Below, in pieces: positions 62,270 through 64,000 of a stretch of DNA of 64,000 bases (its first letter is position 1; every line of letters starts with the position of its first letter). Source of the stretch: an uncultured Coriobacteriaceae bacterium (GTDB lineage Bacteria > Actinomycetota > Coriobacteriia > Coriobacteriales > Atopobiaceae); assembly GCA_902779675.1 (NCBI GenBank), contig CACZCK010000006.1, positions 44,117 to 108,116 on the forward strand. Reading direction: 5' to 3'. A model generated the notes under the pieces. The model saw nothing but the letters and a program-made list of their open reading frames with translations, ran no database searches and had not been told where the DNA came from. The translations under genes were made by a program, and so were the position numbers.

Positions 62270-62429
62270 GGTGCCTCCGGTTCTGCGGGAGGCCATGCGG
62301 GGCAGCAGGGCAAGGTCCGTTCGGATTGGGAAATGAGGATTGAGGTCGTGCATGGACACGCGATGCTGCACCCGTATGGGCATGGCCGCCAGCGGTAACG
62401 CTTGATCAACGGGTGGGTTGCAGGCATCG

Positions 62430-62441
62430 CTAGTTCTTCAT
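62430..62441 (-). promoter_or_regulatory. Possible three-codon upstream ORF in the ABC-F leader
   Basis: On the minus strand ATG-AAG-AAC-TAG is preceded by AGAAGGGATCAGG, ~170 bases before the ABC-F start. Short leader peptides with stalling control are known for inducible ABC-F genes; here it is a suggestion only. Confidence 0.3.
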
Positions 62442-62503
62442 GCACCTGATCCCTTCTCTTGCCAGCGCGCAGCCATTGCGCACCAGCTGGTTCGACTGTG
62501 CCG

Positions 62504-62532
62504 ATTATACCCTCGTGAATTGATTCGTACAA
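62504..62532 (-). promoter_or_regulatory. Strong promoter of the ABC-F gene
   Basis: -35 TTGTAC (62527-62532), 17 bp, -10 TATAAT (62504-62509), predicted start near 62497, giving a ~228-base leader before ATG 62269. One of the best promoters in the window. Confidence 0.8.
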
Positions 62533-62609
62533 TGCGTTTGCCATGCTCCAGGCCGCCTTGTGACGCCATGGGACGATGCCTCCCGAGGACGAACGAGGAC
62601 AGGTAACGC

Positions 62610-62643
62610 AGAAGGCCACCCATCAAGCGATGGGCGGCCTTCT
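62610..62643. terminator. Stem-loop in the 62.3-63.0 kb non-coding region
   Basis: agaaggccacccat / atgggcggccttct, 13 of 14 paired with a 6-base loop. Lacks a T tract on the plus strand (tctccc) and is upstream of the ABC-F promoter on the minus strand. Possibly an old terminator for a lost gene. Confidence 0.5.
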
Positions 62644-62868
62644 CCCTTGCTATGTTGGTTCGGATCAGCTGAGCGGTTCGGTTTCGCGGTACAGCAGGTT
62701 GCTCCGTCGTTACGTTGAGAGGGATTCGGAACGCAGCAACCGAGGGCAGCCTGCGCCCCTCTCGAGGTGTTTGGTCCTAGCGCTCCCTACAGAACAATGA
62801 CCAAAAAGACATCCCCTCGGATGGCCGTTGCCACAAGGCCCCATGCCCCGCGCGTCACCAGCATCATA
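62644..62868. other. Non-coding stretch between the stem-loop and direct repeats
   Basis: No gene recognised. Composition is mixed and frames are short. Together with the flanking elements it makes a 536-base gap (62533-63068) between two promoters reading away from each other. Confidence 0.4.
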
Positions 62869-62930
62869 ATGTGCCGATGCAGTTGGCTACCCTCACACGA
62901 TGTGCCGATGCAGTTGGCCACTCTCACGCG
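62869..62930. repeat. Two tandem 31 bp direct repeats
   Basis: Units 62869-62899 and 62900-62930 match at about 27 of 31 positions; each begins ATGTGCCGATGCAGTTGGC and ends in CTCAC-CG. GCC...GGC ends make each unit weakly palindromic. They sit ~55 bases upstream of the -35 of the next gene, a good place for an activator. Confidence 0.65.
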
Positions 62931-62983
62931 GGCGCTCGGCCAACCATTCGGACGGTGCATGGCAAGGCATCGCCATTTGCAAT

Positions 62984-63012
62984 TTGTAATCGCCGCTACT
63001 TGCTCTGATAAT
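62984..63012 (+). promoter_or_regulatory. Promoter of the flavodoxin-ferredoxin gene
   Basis: -35 TTGTAA (62984-62989), 17 bp, -10 GATAAT (63007-63012); predicted start near 63019, 50 bases before ATG 63069. Confidence 0.75.
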
Positions 63013-63068
63013 AGAGACATACGACACAGGGAGCGTGTTGTAGCGAGGCATTTGTGGGAGGAATCATC

Positions 63069-63845
63069 ATGATCTTTTACTTCACCGCGACCGGCAACAG
63101 TCTCTATGCAGCGCGGCAAATCGGCGGCGGGGATGAGCTGGTCAGCATCGCGCAAGAGCTGCGCAAGACCGATCGCCACTACCAGGGTGACGCCATCGGC
63201 ATCGTCGTGCCGCTCTTTGAGTTTGACCTGCCCGACGTGGTGGACAGGTTCATCGCGACCTCGACGTTCGACACCGACTACTTCTTTATCGTCAGCACCT
63301 TTGGCATGCACAGCGGTGGCATCGCCGAGCGCGTGAGCAAGCGCCTCGAGGCGGCGGGCAGGCGCGTGGACTACTACAACACCGTGATCATGGTCGACAA
63401 CGCCATACAGGTCTTTGACATGGCCGAGCAGATACGCATCGACCCCGAGAAGCACGTGGACGAGCAGCTCGAAGCCGTGCGCGCCGACATCGCAGCTCGC
63501 AGGCACTACATTCAGCCCGCAACACAGGAGGAGATTGACTTCTACGAGGGCTACATGGCGAATCCGGCCTTTGACCTGCACCCTCGCCTCGACAACCCCC
63601 TCTATCGCCTGACCGACGCCTGCATCGGGTGCGGCACGTGCTCGCGCGTGTGCCCCATGCGCTCGATCACCATGGAAGACAACAGGCCCAGCTGGGATTA
63701 CACCACCTGCGCGGGCTGCTACGCCTGCGTCCACGCGTGCCCCAAGGCTGCCATCCGCTTCACCAAGTACGAGGAGCCCAACCCCGAGGTGCACTACCGC
63801 AATCCGCACGTGACGCTGGCGGACCTCATGAGAGCAGCCGGCTGA
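63069..63845 (+). CDS. EFR1-type flavodoxin-ferredoxin fusion protein
   Basis: 258 residues from ATG 63069 behind GGGAGG. Residues 1-150 are flavodoxin-like with the FMN phosphate loop FYFTATGNSLYAARQI. Residues ~185-240 hold two [4Fe-4S] motifs: CIGCGTCSRVCP and CAGCYACVHACP. This is the EFR1-family layout common in anaerobic gut bacteria, an electron-transfer protein that joins FMN to two low-potential clusters. Partner enzymes are unknown. Own promoter with upstream direct repeats suggests regulation separate from neighbours. Confidence 0.9.
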   Translation: MIFYFTATGNSLYAARQIGGGDELVSIAQELRKTDRHYQGDAIGIVVPLFEFDLPDVVDRFIATSTFDTDYFFIVSTFGMHSGGIAERVSKRLEAAGRRVDYYNTVIMVDNAIQVFDMAEQIRIDPEKHVDEQLEAVRADIAARRHYIQPATQEEIDFYEGYMANPAFDLHPRLDNPLYRLTDACIGCGTCSRVCPMRSITMEDNRPSWDYTTCAGCYACVHACPKAAIRFTKYEEPNPEVHYRNPHVTLADLMRAAG

Positions 63846-63921
63846 CGCTAGAGAATGCGCAGATCGGCGAGCCTACACGAGCGCAAGCTCAATCTCGTCG
63901 AACCAAACACGTCACCCAATC

Positions 63922-63955
63922 CATTGCCCAGGCACGAGCCCGTGCCTGGGCAATG
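63922..63955 (+). terminator. Hairpin after the flavodoxin-ferredoxin gene
   Basis: 15 bp perfect inverted repeat cattgcccaggcacg / cgtgcctgggcaatg with loop agcc. No T tract follows, so termination may be partial. No gene is seen from 63846 to the window end. Confidence 0.65.
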
Positions 63956-64000
63956 CCGGTGTCAGCCCACTTCCACTAGCGCTGTGCCCGTCGTGTCGTA

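Noticed and set aside
62260..62619. 119-codon gene overlapping the ABC-F start
   Set aside because: Lies across the promoter and leader, and has a Cys/Pro/Arg-rich composition; only a short leader peptide within it is conceivable.

Overview
The window is a GC-rich bacterial chromosome segment with very high third-position GC, short intergenic gaps and Shine-Dalgarno starts. The gene content is anaerobic and saccharolytic: a bacterial ferredoxin, a flavodoxin/ferredoxin fusion, an LctP lactate permease, PTS and GH1 genes, AsnA, many small lipoproteins and YtrA-type GntR control. Together this fits a Coriobacteriia actinomycete of the Olsenella/Atopobiaceae type. That placement is my inference from gene style, since there is no rRNA or marker gene here.

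Layout. 1-1.2 kb: the start of an ABC ATPase-permease running off the left edge. 1.3-7.0 kb: a membrane O-acyltransferase and a secreted ricin-lectin protein that share the same C-terminal SGNH hydrolase domain. 7.1-14.7 kb: lactate permease, 2[4Fe-4S] ferredoxin, a 5'-nucleotidase-like lipoprotein that has lost its metal ligands, a SIMPL lipoprotein, a NUDIX protein, a YkvA-type protein and a membrane polysaccharide deacetylase. 14.8-25.2 kb: the most striking region, a single leftward eight-gene run coding for a NifH-like reductase, a fused NifD-NifK-like protein, HypF, HypC, HypD, HypE and a second, split NifD-like/NifK-like pair. It has an attenuator-like terminator in front of the first start codon. 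25.7-29.7 kb: two HAD phosphatases, a GntR/membrane-protein pair with its operator, and a small DUF4406-type protein.

29.7-45.2 kb is a carbohydrate region: GH2, ROK kinase and carboxylesterase; then asnA and a PIN toxin-antitoxin pair; two GH1 beta-glucosidases, a broken PTS IIC, a 5 x 64 bp tandem repeat array, a ChbG-like deacetylase, an intact PTS IIC, an RpiR regulator and a GH32 fructosidase. TGAA(N)6TTCA palindromes sit in the promoters of the regulator and of the intact IIC. 45.3-58.3 kb is mixed: DUF3810 protease-like protein, argC, SRAP protein, glycerate kinase, glycosyltransferases, VanY-type peptidase, a SixA-CHAD fusion, a GNAT protein, a short EamA transporter, an AbrB/glycosyltransferase pair and an isoprenylcysteine methyltransferase-like protein. 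58.4-60.8 kb looks decayed or acquired: a TetR lacking a normal start, an AT-richer alpha/beta hydrolase and a methyltransferase C-terminus. The window ends with an ABC-F ATPase behind a long leader and a flavodoxin-ferredoxin fusion.

The 14.8-25.2 kb operon is the best candidate for an undescribed system. It pairs the four Hyp proteins that build the Fe(CN)2CO unit of [NiFe]-hydrogenase with two paralogous nitrogenase-like component-1 sets and one reductase. No hydrogenase subunit, HypA, HypB or NifB lies in the window.
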